From Anaerolineae bacterium (GTDB lineage: Bacteria > Chloroflexota > Anaerolineae > Promineifilales > Promineifilaceae): 9,553 nucleotides of DNA. Both the position numbers and the translations under genes were made by a program. The first letter of the stretch is position 1; each line of letters opens with the position of its first letter. The notes beneath the pieces are model-generated. The model saw only the letters and a list, made by a program, of their open reading frames with translations. It made no database searches and was not told where the DNA came from. The DNA is taken from contig JACSSI010000141.1 of assembly GCA_014879345.1 (NCBI GenBank), positions 1 through 9,553 on the forward strand. The letters are read 5' to 3'. Shown here in pieces: positions 1-6,719 of the stretch.

Positions 1-7
1 TGTGCTG

Positions 8-2599
8 TTAACTCCCAAACCAGTTTAAGATATTTTCTAAGAAAATGGGTTCGACTTCTTCAGGAAGTGCGGCAAAAGGGAACATCATGAAAAAGGTTTG
101 CTGATTGTATTCCGTATCTGTTACCCCAAATGCGGCGATGGTGTTTTCGTCATCGCTCTCTGGCCCGCGCAAGAGAAATGTGAGGGTACTCGGATCCAGT
201 TCATCACTGTAAGCGTCGGAAATTATCGCTTCGTAGCGCTGATCAAGTGGATAAATATCGCCAGCATTCAAGTTTTCTAGCAGGATGGGATCATCTCCGG
301 TGACGCTGACATCGGCGATGTTAGAAAGTGGCATATCGCCAAAGGCGCTGGGGGCAGAGCCTGTTGCCAGCAGTTTGCCACCGCTTTCTAGCGCTTGGAA
401 GATCGTGTTGGTATCTTCGTCAAAGAAGCCTTCTTTGTTGAGGTATGTGCCTGAATCCCAGATGATCAGGTCGTATGCTTCAAGCATATCCAGGGAGAGC
501 GGCCCGTCCAGGGAACTGACCCACGTTGTCAGATCGTAGTTGTCTTGTAAATGGAGCATGAAGGTTTCAAGGCTGTTGAGACCTGCGCCGATGGGTTCGC
601 CGTCGTCGTCGATGAAGAGGAAAATGGATTGGATAACGGCCGTTTCCTCTTCACCTTCTATCACCGTCAGCGTATACGTGCCAACTGCGCCATAAAAGCC
701 ACGTACCACAATCGTATAATCGCCGTCATCAGGGATGTCAACACCGGACAGCGTTTCTGTTTCACCAGTAAAACCAGTGTCTGAAGACGCGATGAGATGA
801 TTGAGGGGATCATAAATTTCTAAAACACCATCCATCTCTTCACTCGTTTCCAGAATCACATCAATGAAAATTGGCCCCTGATCAAACGTCCAGGCGTGGC
901 TTTCTTCTTCTGCAATTTCAATATCAAAGACGGTTTCCCCTAAACTGATACTGCCCATATCCACCGCATCAATTTCCGGGCCGGGTTCACTCTCGTCATC
1001 AGACGCATCATCATCGCTCTCATCTGGCTCCACGATGTCGCCACCACTGGTAATTAACTCTGCTTCAACGGCTTCATCGGCAACCAGAGTGGGGCAGATG
1101 GCGATGGGGTCTTGCAGCAAACAGTTGCCGAGCGCGGTTTCTGCGTCTAGCGGAATCAGTTCCAGCAGCCGCGCCACTGTGTTGTCCAGACCTTCACGGC
1201 TGGCTGCCAATACCACCACATCACGACGGCCGTTTTGCTCATCCAGCACAATTAAAGCCGAACCAGACATCTCAATATTGCCCAAATCCGAGTGAATCAG
1301 CCGGATTTCTTCAATTTCAGGTTCTGTTTCAGGTGGTTCCACCACTTCTTCCTCAGCTTCGGCGGCTGATCTGCCAGCGGCATCAGCATCTGCGGCTGCT
1401 GGCTCTTCTTCTGCTACATCAGGCAAAATCGGCGGCTCAATCGTGAGCGAAATGCCAGCCGACGCTAAAATATCAGCCACATCTTCAGCCTGGTTATAGA
1501 GACCGAGGTAGAGGGTATCGTGGTCTGGCTGCACGGCTTCTGCCAGGGTTAGCGGGATATTGGCTTGCTGGAAGGCAGTCTGCAAGCCGATGATGTCTGT
1601 AAAGGCGCCAGCGCCTAAATCGGGTGAGCCGGTGTAAACGAGATTGACTGGCTGCTGGTAGAAATAGGGGAAATCGACAAGCGTTAAGGCGCGTTCATCT
1701 GCTTCTGTTAGGAAATCAGCGATGTTGGCGATGAAATGGCTGTTGTCGTAGACGGTGTAATAGGGGTCGGTGAGGAAGTGGATGTCACCCAAGGCCAGCA
1801 CACGGCCGTTTTCACTTTTGGCCGCCAACACTAAGCCACCCGGTCGGTCTGTGGCCGAAGACCAGGTGTTGTCATCGGCGGTGAGGATGGCTTTTGCCTC
1901 GGGGCTAAGTTGCAGGGAATGTGTGCTGTAAACAGCCAGTTCATCCAGTCCATCCACCAGCCCATCCTCCGCAAAGCCGTCCGACTTGAGCACAATATTG
2001 CGGAAATTCCCTTCATTTTCGACGGTGTTGTACAAATAGTCGCCGTTAAAAATGAGGCCAAATTGATTGGCAAGACTGTTCAACGGAATCTGATTGGTAT
2101 CCAACTCAAACGTGAAAGCAAACGGATCTTCTTCATCAAAGACTATGTTATAACGTGTGGGATCACCCACCATCAGCACCCGGCCACCCCGCGCCACAAA
2201 GCGGGTGATGGCCTGAATTTCTTGGGCAGTAAATTCGCTCAAGGGCGTAATGGTGATGAAGGCATTGACAGGACGAAGCTGCCGCGCCAAATCGCCTTCT
2301 GTGAAATGGAGTAGTTCGAAACCTCTGGCAGCTAAACGGCCGTCTAAATAGCTGATGTCATTGAGAGAAAAGCTGTTGTCGTGGGCATTGTCCAGCAAAA
2401 CAAGCCCCGCGCCCTTTTGAGGCGCGTCGGTAAACGGATTGGAAGCAGGTGTGGGCACGGCCGCAATTTGCGCCGGATCATACACGGGTGGCGACTGCCG
2501 ATCTGTGCCGCCAATCTGATAATATTGCAAATAACGGACGACAGTTGGTGCGACGAGCAGCAGTAAAAATACAACAAGAAGAAGGAGTGCTTTGCGCAT
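8..2599 (-). CDS. Anchored extracytoplasmic protein with DUF4350-like, PPC-like and ThuA/GATase-like regions
   Basis: 863 residues, complete with a TAA stop. Residues 4-22 are a hydrophobic helix after a short MRK start, so an uncleaved anchor or signal peptide is likely and the rest faces outward. Residues about 63-300 look like a DUF4350/glutamine amidotransferase-like alpha/beta fold (GLVLLDNAHDN near 65, GGRVLMVGDPTRY near 138, LALGDIHFLTDPYY near 268). Residues 394-432 and 519-545 are low-complexity acidic linkers. Residues 548-650 match the pre-peptidase C-terminal (PPC) beta-sandwich pattern, ending in DYTIVVRGFYGAVGTYTLTV. Residues 655-863 repeat the first fold's style (DLIIWDSGTY, GGKLLATGSAP), like ThuA or type 1 glutamine amidotransferase folds, but no catalytic Cys-His pair is evident. 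The gene lies 17 bp after sppA and is probably cotranscribed. A weak AGGAT precedes the ATG. A sensing, scaffold or polymer-binding role is possible; the function is unknown. Domain calls come from motif recognition only. Confidence 0.8.
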   Translation of the reverse strand: MRKALLLLVVFLLLLVAPTVVRYLQYYQIGGTDRQSPPVYDPAQIAAVPTPASNPFTDAPQKGAGLVLLDNAHDNSFSLNDISYLDGRLAARGFELLHFTEGDLARQLRPVNAFITITPLSEFTAQEIQAITRFVARGGRVLMVGDPTRYNIVFDEEDPFAFTFELDTNQIPLNSLANQFGLIFNGDYLYNTVENEGNFRNIVLKSDGFAEDGLVDGLDELAVYSTHSLQLSPEAKAILTADDNTWSSATDRPGGLVLAAKSENGRVLALGDIHFLTDPYYTVYDNSHFIANIADFLTEADERALTLVDFPYFYQQPVNLVYTGSPDLGAGAFTDIIGLQTAFQQANIPLTLAEAVQPDHDTLYLGLYNQAEDVADILASAGISLTIEPPILPDVAEEEPAAADADAAGRSAAEAEEEVVEPPETEPEIEEIRLIHSDLGNIEMSGSALIVLDEQNGRRDVVVLAASREGLDNTVARLLELIPLDAETALGNCLLQDPIAICPTLVADEAVEAELITSGGDIVEPDESDDDASDDESEPGPEIDAVDMGSISLGETVFDIEIAEEESHAWTFDQGPIFIDVILETSEEMDGVLEIYDPLNHLIASSDTGFTGETETLSGVDIPDDGDYTIVVRGFYGAVGTYTLTVIEGEEETAVIQSIFLFIDDDGEPIGAGLNSLETFMLHLQDNYDLTTWVSSLDGPLSLDMLEAYDLIIWDSGTYLNKEGFFDEDTNTIFQALESGGKLLATGSAPSAFGDMPLSNIADVSVTGDDPILLENLNAGDIYPLDQRYEAIISDAYSDELDPSTLTFLLRGPESDDENTIAAFGVTDTEYNQQTFFMMFPFAALPEEVEPIFLENILNWFGS

Positions 2600-2616
2600 A
2601 ATGATAATCCTGTGAG

Positions 2617-3492
2617 CTAGTTGGCTGGGGTCTGGATGTACCGATAATATAATCCCGGGGCGACATTTGAGGGATGCGCCCAGAGACGTTCGGCATCAAT
2701 CGGTTCTGGCTGATAAGCCTGAAAAGGAAAGCCTGACTCGTCCCCGAACGTTAGTGGATATAACTCCACGACGTTATAACCGGAAATGCCTGCCAGTTCT
2801 GCGGCACGGTCAATCACTTCTTTATTAGCTGCCAACCCATCTATCATGCCAAACTCCAGCGCCTGCACGCCTGTGTAAACTTCAGCGCGAGAAAGCACGT
2901 CCAGATCGATTGCCAATCTGTCACCCCGACCTGTTTTGACGGCTTCCAAAAAGGCCAGCTTGGCGCGTTCAATCTGGCGCACGGAGCCATCTCGTGTGCC
3001 GCCGAATGCTTTGTAGGGGCCAGTTGTGAGCAAATCTTCCTCAATAAAAGCATCTCCTTGCAGAAAAGAGATGACGCCGACACTGCCCACGTTGGAGGTT
3101 GGCTTGGCATAGATTTCGTCTGCTGCTACGGCCATGTAATATGCGCCGCTGGCTGCCAGCAAGTCTACCGTAGCGACCACCGGAATCTGTTTACGGGTGC
3201 GTAATACGTCTAAAAAGAGTTCTTCGCTGTAAGCGGCTGAACCGCCGGGACTGTTGATGACGGCGACGACAGCTTTAATGGCGGGATCGTTGCGCGCATA
3301 GGCCAGTTGCTCGGTTATGAGGTAAGCGGTATCGGCGTTGATCTCGTAGTTTAGGCGCAAGATGCCGATTTTGGGTTTGGGCACGAGGCGTGGGGCGGCA
3401 TACAGCCCGATGGCAAGCGGCACAATGATGACCAGCAAAAATATTAAAATAAGACGAAGGGGAGAGCGGGTGGAACTGTTTGTTTCAGGCAT
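2617..3492 (-). CDS. sppA: Signal peptide peptidase SppA (S49 family)
   Basis: Serine protease of family S49, which in bacteria degrades leftover signal peptides and other membrane-associated peptides at the outer face of the cytoplasmic membrane. With the start chosen here it has 291 residues, the short single-domain form as in Bacillus. Residues 12-33 form one membrane helix. Motifs: SPGG at 81-84, the nucleophile region LLAASGAYYMA with Ser115, PTSNVGSVGV at 131-140, and GPYKAFG with Lys161, giving the expected Ser-Lys dyad. The reading frame opens further upstream (ATG at 3561), but the ATG at 3492 is preferred: AAAGGTGA lies just upstream at 3498-3505, and a good promoter overlaps the longer version. 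It is the first gene of an operon with the 863-residue protein. A SppA that processes or clears fragments of its neighbour is plausible but only inferred. Confidence 0.93.
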   Translation of the reverse strand: MPETNSSTRSPLRLILIFLLVIIVPLAIGLYAAPRLVPKPKIGILRLNYEINADTAYLITEQLAYARNDPAIKAVVAVINSPGGSAAYSEELFLDVLRTRKQIPVVATVDLLAASGAYYMAVAADEIYAKPTSNVGSVGVISFLQGDAFIEEDLLTTGPYKAFGGTRDGSVRQIERAKLAFLEAVKTGRGDRLAIDLDVLSRAEVYTGVQALEFGMIDGLAANKEVIDRAAELAGISGYNVVELYPLTFGDESGFPFQAYQPEPIDAERLWAHPSNVAPGLYYRYIQTPAN

Positions 3493-3532
3493 TGGTGTCA
3501 CCTTTTGGCTTGAACTTTCTGTACACCTGGAT

Positions 3533-3561
3533 AGGATAGCATGGAGGTATCTGGGTGGCAA
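3533..3561 (-). promoter_or_regulatory. Sigma-70 type promoter for the sppA operon
   Basis: On the minus strand TTGCCA (3556-3561, 5 of 6 to the -35 consensus) is followed by a 17-base spacer and TATCCT (3533-3538, 4 of 6), with an extended -10 TGC at 3539-3541. Transcription would begin near 3526, leaving a leader of about 35 bases with the Shine-Dalgarno site before the ATG at 3492. This supports the shorter SppA start. Confidence 0.5.
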
Positions 3562-3576
3562 CTTGTCTGGTGTGTG

Positions 3577-3609
3577 AGACCGCCGAGGTTTTTAAAACCT
3601 CGAAGGTCT
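3577..3609. repeat. Interrupted inverted repeat upstream of the sppA promoter
   Basis: AGACC (3577-3581) and GGTCT (3605-3609) form outer arms. CGAGGTTTT (3585 onward) and AAAACCTCG form a perfect 9-bp inner pair around a single T. The arms are separated by unpaired GC on one side and AA on the other. There is no T-run on either side, so it is not an obvious terminator. It ends 15 bases before the sppA -35 box, so it is either a decayed dispersed repeat or an operator. From memory, similar GAGGTTTT/AAAACCTC elements recur in spacers of many bacteria. Confidence 0.5.
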
Positions 3610-3640
3610 GCGCTGTTTCCTGGTTTGTGCTACCTAAAAC

Positions 3641-3691
3641 AAAAACGGCCGTTTCCACCATAAACCAATCTTGATGAAAACGGCCGTTTTC
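3641..3691. terminator. Paired AAACGGCCGTTT palindromes, possible terminator of the lipoprotein gene
   Basis: Two copies of AAACGGCCGTTT (3643-3654, and inside the 16-bp palindrome 3676-3691) lie about 22 bases apart. Because each is self-complementary, transcripts of either strand can pair copy to copy as a 12-13 bp stem. On the minus strand the second copy runs into TTTTTGTTTT, giving the form of an intrinsic terminator about 50 bases past the lipoprotein stop. Each copy could alternatively form a short hairpin alone with a GGCC loop. It may also simply be two members of the window-wide palindrome family. Confidence 0.35.
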
Positions 3692-3719
3692 TGTCCTTGG
3701 GTAAACTCAGGACGACGCC

Positions 3720-3740
3720 TTCTAATTTCTAACTTCTGTT
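3720..3740. repeat. Short heptamer tract TTCTAAT/TTCTAAC/TTCTGTT
   Basis: Three consecutive 7-base units in exact register, directly after the lipoprotein stop codon: TTCTAAT, TTCTAAC, TTCTGTT. The unit TTCTNNN differs from those of the other tracts in the window, but the 7-base period is the same. Confidence 0.5.
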
Positions 3741-3741
3741 T

Positions 3742-5493
3742 TTATTGATAGTCCCAGCCAAAATCTATATCCAGCGCTTCTTCCCCTTCGATGAGCACGA
3801 CGGTTTGCTGGCCGACACCGATGGCGGGCCAGGTCCAGTTGCCCGGGATGAGGAAGTTGACATTATCTGAACTGAGCGCGTCCATGAAAACGCAATAGGA
3901 GCCAGCGGGCAGGGAATCAAAGATGTAGTTGCCAAATTCGTCTGTAACGGCCGTTTGAATGACCGTGCTCGCCTGGGGAAAATTACCCGGTGTGCAGACG
4001 CCGCCCGACAGGCTCATGGTAATGCCTTGCAGCCGGGCTTCATTGCCTGAGAGAGTGCCGTTTGCCACGTAAATCCCGCTGTTTTCCGGATATTCGGCGC
4101 AGCCACTGCCGCCGGTGGCGTTGTTGCAAAAATCATCCCAGACTACACCGCCGATGACTGCTGAATTGGGAACGGCCGTTGCTTGTGGTTCGGCCGTTTC
4201 ACGCACCTGGATTTGCAGCCAGAAGGCATCCTCAATCACGCCGTTGATGCCAAATGGTTCACCCGCAGGGTCAGCCATCTGCCAGTTGCCGCGATATGAT
4301 TCCTGGCGGAATGCTGGCGCAATCATGTCGATGGCGATGTCGATGGTTTCACCTGGGGCGACAGGACGTTCCAGCGGGACACTTTCTGGGGCAGACATCT
4401 GGTCGCCGCCGACAAAGACAATGCTGTATTCAGTCGTCCACACGCATTCGCTGTTGTTGCGCAGTTCCCACATTTTGGTGAATTCCGCGCCGGGGGTGAA
4501 GGTGGTATTGTCAGGAATGTTGAGGTCTTGCACGTATTCAAAGGTGTTGTTTTCGCAACTGTTGGTGCCTGCGGGCAAAGGCAGGAACTCGTAATCCCAG
4601 CCGAAGTCGACGGGGTCGCTGGCTTCACCTTCTGTCAGGGTAACGGCCGTTTCCGGAATGCCGCTCTCAGGAAAAGTCCAGCCGCCAGGAATGAGAATGG
4701 CCTGGTTGCTGTCGCCCAGCGTGTCGATGGAAACACAGTAATCACCTGCGGCCAATTCAGTAAAGCTGTAACTGCCATCATTTTCAGTGACGGTGGTGGC
4801 GACGCCGCTAGATGGACACTCTCCCTCACCCAGGCTGACGGTGACGCCGCCGATGCCCGGTTCGCCGCTGTCGAGTAAGCCATTGGCCTCAAAGCCGCCA
4901 TCAGCAGTGGTAATGCACCCTTCTGACGCTTCGCCATCTTCACCGGGAGGCGCACACAAATCATGCCAGACGATGCCGTTGATAGCAGCCGCGGCGACCG
5001 CTTCCGCAGGCATACGGTTATCCACATCCAGGGTAAAGGAACCTTGAACGCCGTTAACGGTGACAGTGTAAGTACCTGCATCGAGATCCTCAACTTCTAA
5101 CGGCACCATTTCTTCAAACGGCACGACCGCATCGGTACAAATTGTGTCAGGCTGTTGTACGGTGGTGATGGCGATGTCAAAGTGGCTGCCATCTGTTTGG
5201 GTGATGATGTTGTCAATTTCAGTGCAGCCATTGGGCAGCACCCCGCGCACTTGCACATTGATTTGGACGGGGAATGATTCCAGCGTCAAAATTTGTACGC
5301 TTTCCACCGTTGCCAGGCCAAAGAGGGGTTCTGTCAGGGCTGTTGGTTCTGGTATGGGCGTAAAAGTAGCTGGAATTTCTTGGGTTGGTTCAACGGTGAC
5401 TGGTTCGGCTGTTGGTTCTGCCCCACCACAAGCGACCAGGAAGAGAACGGCCGTTGTCAGTAAAACAGAAATAAGCAGGAATTTTCGATTCAT
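3742..5493 (-). CDS. Lipoprotein with two SdrD-like modules flanking an NBR1-like four-tryptophan domain
   Basis: 583 residues. A type II signal peptide ends in the lipobox LVAC with Cys22, so the mature protein is lipid-anchored outside the membrane. Residues 25-57 are a Pro/Thr/Glu linker. Residues 60-157 are a beta-rich domain with cysteines at 90 and 119 that I do not recognise. Residues 172-302 and 447-583 are related SdrD B-like modules: each starts GIVWHD/GVVWDD, holds paired cysteines and a DG/EFGxYxF then LxAGxYCV core, and ends VDFGWDY/IDFGWDY. Between them, residues 316-430 match the NBR1 Ig-like (four-tryptophan) domain, with Trp342, Trp352, Trp404 and Trp425 in MWELRN, CVW, GNW and AFW. 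This domain is known in bacterial surface proteins, where its ligand is mostly unknown. AGAGGAAGT precedes the ATG as a ribosome site. The role is probably cell-surface adhesion or matrix; no enzyme motif is seen. Confidence 0.85.
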   Translation of the reverse strand: MNRKFLLISVLLTTAVLFLVACGGAEPTAEPVTVEPTQEIPATFTPIPEPTALTEPLFGLATVESVQILTLESFPVQINVQVRGVLPNGCTEIDNIITQTDGSHFDIAITTVQQPDTICTDAVVPFEEMVPLEVEDLDAGTYTVTVNGVQGSFTLDVDNRMPAEAVAAAAINGIVWHDLCAPPGEDGEASEGCITTADGGFEANGLLDSGEPGIGGVTVSLGEGECPSSGVATTVTENDGSYSFTELAAGDYCVSIDTLGDSNQAILIPGGWTFPESGIPETAVTLTEGEASDPVDFGWDYEFLPLPAGTNSCENNTFEYVQDLNIPDNTTFTPGAEFTKMWELRNNSECVWTTEYSIVFVGGDQMSAPESVPLERPVAPGETIDIAIDMIAPAFRQESYRGNWQMADPAGEPFGINGVIEDAFWLQIQVRETAEPQATAVPNSAVIGGVVWDDFCNNATGGSGCAEYPENSGIYVANGTLSGNEARLQGITMSLSGGVCTPGNFPQASTVIQTAVTDEFGNYIFDSLPAGSYCVFMDALSSDNVNFLIPGNWTWPAIGVGQQTVVLIEGEEALDIDFGWDYQ

Positions 5494-5508
5494 ACTTCCT
5501 CTCTTAAT

Positions 5509-5557
5509 TTAGTATTTAGTGTCCAGTAAACGGTGTACAGTAATCTGTTTACTGGAT
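5509..5557. repeat. Heptamer-periodic tract (nnAGTnn) with hairpin, upstream of the lipoprotein gene
   Basis: Seven units in exact 7-base register: TTAGTAT, TTAGTGT, CCAGTAA, ACGGTGT, ACAGTAA, TCTGTTT, ACTGGAT. The last two switch towards the complement, so CCAGTAAAC (5523-5531) and GTTTACTGG (5547-5555) form a perfect 9-bp inverted repeat. It fills nearly the whole 66-bp spacer between the M42 gene and the lipoprotein gene and could act as a weak terminator or leader hairpin. Confidence 0.6.
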
Positions 5558-5559
5558 AT

Positions 5560-6606
5560 TCATTCACTCAATAAATAAGCAGCAATCAACTTTGCCGTAT
5601 TTTCAATGGCATCGCGATGAGTGCGTTCATAGTGGTGGGAGGCGGCGACACCGGGGCCAATGAGGCCGACGCGCACATTGCCACCCGCTCGCCAGAGCGC
5701 TTCACCGTCGGAGCCGTAGTAGGGGTAGATGTCGGTGCAATAATCGAGATTGTTGGCGGCGGCTAATGCTTCCAGTTCGCGGCGGAAGCCCATATGATAG
5801 GGGCCGGCCGAATCTTTGGCACAGATGGTGACGGAGTATTCGTCTGATTCTTGTTTTTCATCCACGACGGCCATATCGACGGTGAGCAGTTCGACCATAT
5901 CAGGCGGAAAGCCTGCCGCGCCACCGTGTCCCACTTCTTCATAATTGCTGAAATGGAAGGTGGTGGTTTGTTTGGGCGTGAGTCCGGCATTTGCCAGCGC
6001 AGAGACAGCCCCAAAAATGGTGGCAATGCTGAGTTTGTCATCCAGATGGCGGGAACGGATGAAGCCGTTGGGGTTCACTTCCACACGCGGGTCGAAGGCA
6101 ATCACATCGCCTACGCGAATGCCTAAGGCGCGGGTTTCTTCAGCGGAGTTTGTGCGGGCGTCGATGCGCACTTCCATGGTTTCGTCGGTGCGTTTTGCTT
6201 CGTGCACTTCACGGGTGTGGGCGTGGATGGAACTGGCTACGGGCATAATAGCACCCCGGTAGACTTCGCCGCTGCTGGCAAAGATGGTGACACCTTCCCC
6301 TTCAACAGAAGTCCACAGCCAGCCGCCTAATTGGGTCATGCGTAAACGGCCGTTTTTCTTAATCTCCCGCACCATTGCCCCTAACGTGTCGGCATGAGCG
6401 GTCACACCGCGCGGCGCATCATTCTTCTCACCCGCCCACGTGCCAACCAAAAAGCCTTTAGGCGCTTTTTCCAGTTTGACGGGAAGGTCGGCGAAGGCGT
6501 TTTGAATGTAAGCCATAGCGCGGTCGGTATCACCTGTGGGACTAGGCGTGTTCAGCAGACCGACTAAAAAATCAACCATCTTGTCTATGTCGATGGATGG
6601 AATCAT
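5560..6606 (-). CDS. M42 family metallopeptidase (zinc/cobalt aminopeptidase type)
   Basis: 348 residues, the normal length for M42 peptidases, which form large cytoplasmic aminopeptidase shells and use two metal ions. Visible ligands: THE segment VTAHADTLGAMV with His71 and Asp73, HLDDK with the bridging Asp at 189/190, EEVGHGG with the catalytic Glu223 and metal-binding Glu224, VDMAVVD with Asp244, and ASHHYERTH near 322-330 for the last histidine. The ADTLGAMVREIKKNGRL and SHxYERTH stretches resemble, from memory, the subgroup associated with the osmolyte N-acetylglutaminylglutamine amide (NAGGN), though none of the other genes of that system is in the window. AAGGAG stands 9 bases before the ATG, inside a small hairpin. 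The substrate cannot be read from the sequence. Confidence 0.88.
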   Translation of the reverse strand: MIPSIDIDKMVDFLVGLLNTPSPTGDTDRAMAYIQNAFADLPVKLEKAPKGFLVGTWAGEKNDAPRGVTAHADTLGAMVREIKKNGRLRMTQLGGWLWTSVEGEGVTIFASSGEVYRGAIMPVASSIHAHTREVHEAKRTDETMEVRIDARTNSAEETRALGIRVGDVIAFDPRVEVNPNGFIRSRHLDDKLSIATIFGAVSALANAGLTPKQTTTFHFSNYEEVGHGGAAGFPPDMVELLTVDMAVVDEKQESDEYSVTICAKDSAGPYHMGFRRELEALAAANNLDYCTDIYPYYGSDGEALWRAGGNVRVGLIGPGVAASHHYERTHRDAIENTAKLIAAYLLSE

Positions 6607-6621
6607 AAGGAGCGTCTCCTT
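6607..6621 (-). promoter_or_regulatory. Ribosome binding site folded into a hairpin
   Basis: On the minus strand AAGGAG, a 3-base loop and CTCCTT directly abut the ATG of the M42 gene. The Shine-Dalgarno sequence is one arm of a perfect 6-bp stem, so in mRNA it could be masked. Whether this tunes translation or is accidental cannot be told from the sequence. Confidence 0.5.
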
Positions 6622-6637
6622 GAATGAGAATTGTAAA

Positions 6638-6700
6638 ACGTAATGCGTAGTGCGCAGTGCGTAGAAAAAACTACGTGCTACGCACTATGCTCCACGTTAA
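6638..6700. repeat. Heptamer-periodic tract forming a long imperfect hairpin
   Basis: Nine units in exact register: ACGTAAT, GCGTAGT, GCGCAGT, GCGTAGA, AAAAACT, ACGTGCT, ACGCACT, ATGCTCC, ACGTTAA. The left half carries GCGTAGT-type units and the right half their reverse complement, so the arms fold across an A-run into an imperfect stem of roughly 28 bp. It lies between the phosphatase stop and the M42 start, within the leader expected from the TATAAT at 6714-6719. Confidence 0.65.
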
Positions 6701-6713
6701 GTTTATTTTCTAG

Positions 6714-6719
6714 ATTATA
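6714..6719 (-). promoter_or_regulatory. Possible -10 box (TATAAT) for the M42 gene
   Basis: A perfect TATAAT on the minus strand sits right after the phosphatase stop codon. The only -35 partner at 17 bases is TCGTGA (6737-6742), a poor match at 3 of 6. If used, the transcript would start near 6707 and contain the whole heptamer hairpin and the folded ribosome site in a leader of about 100 bases. Confidence 0.3.

Noticed and set aside
1910..2314. A 134-residue plus-strand open frame antisense to the large anchored protein
   Set aside because: It lies wholly within a well-supported gene, has no domain-like motifs or ribosome site, and its composition is that of an opposite-strand shadow.
3493..3561. 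Longer SppA start at 3561
   Set aside because: It has no ribosome site and overlaps the promoter, and the added 23 residues are charged and unlike an SppA N-terminus; the ATG at 3492 has AAAGGTGA.
4115..4594. A 159-residue plus-strand open frame
   Set aside because: It is antisense to the NBR1-like domain region whose motifs are clear; no independent protein signal was seen.
5494..5559. Promoter for the lipoprotein gene
   Set aside because: TAAATT and TAAATA could serve as -10 boxes, but no -35 with acceptable spacing was found, and the sequence is dominated by the heptamer tract.
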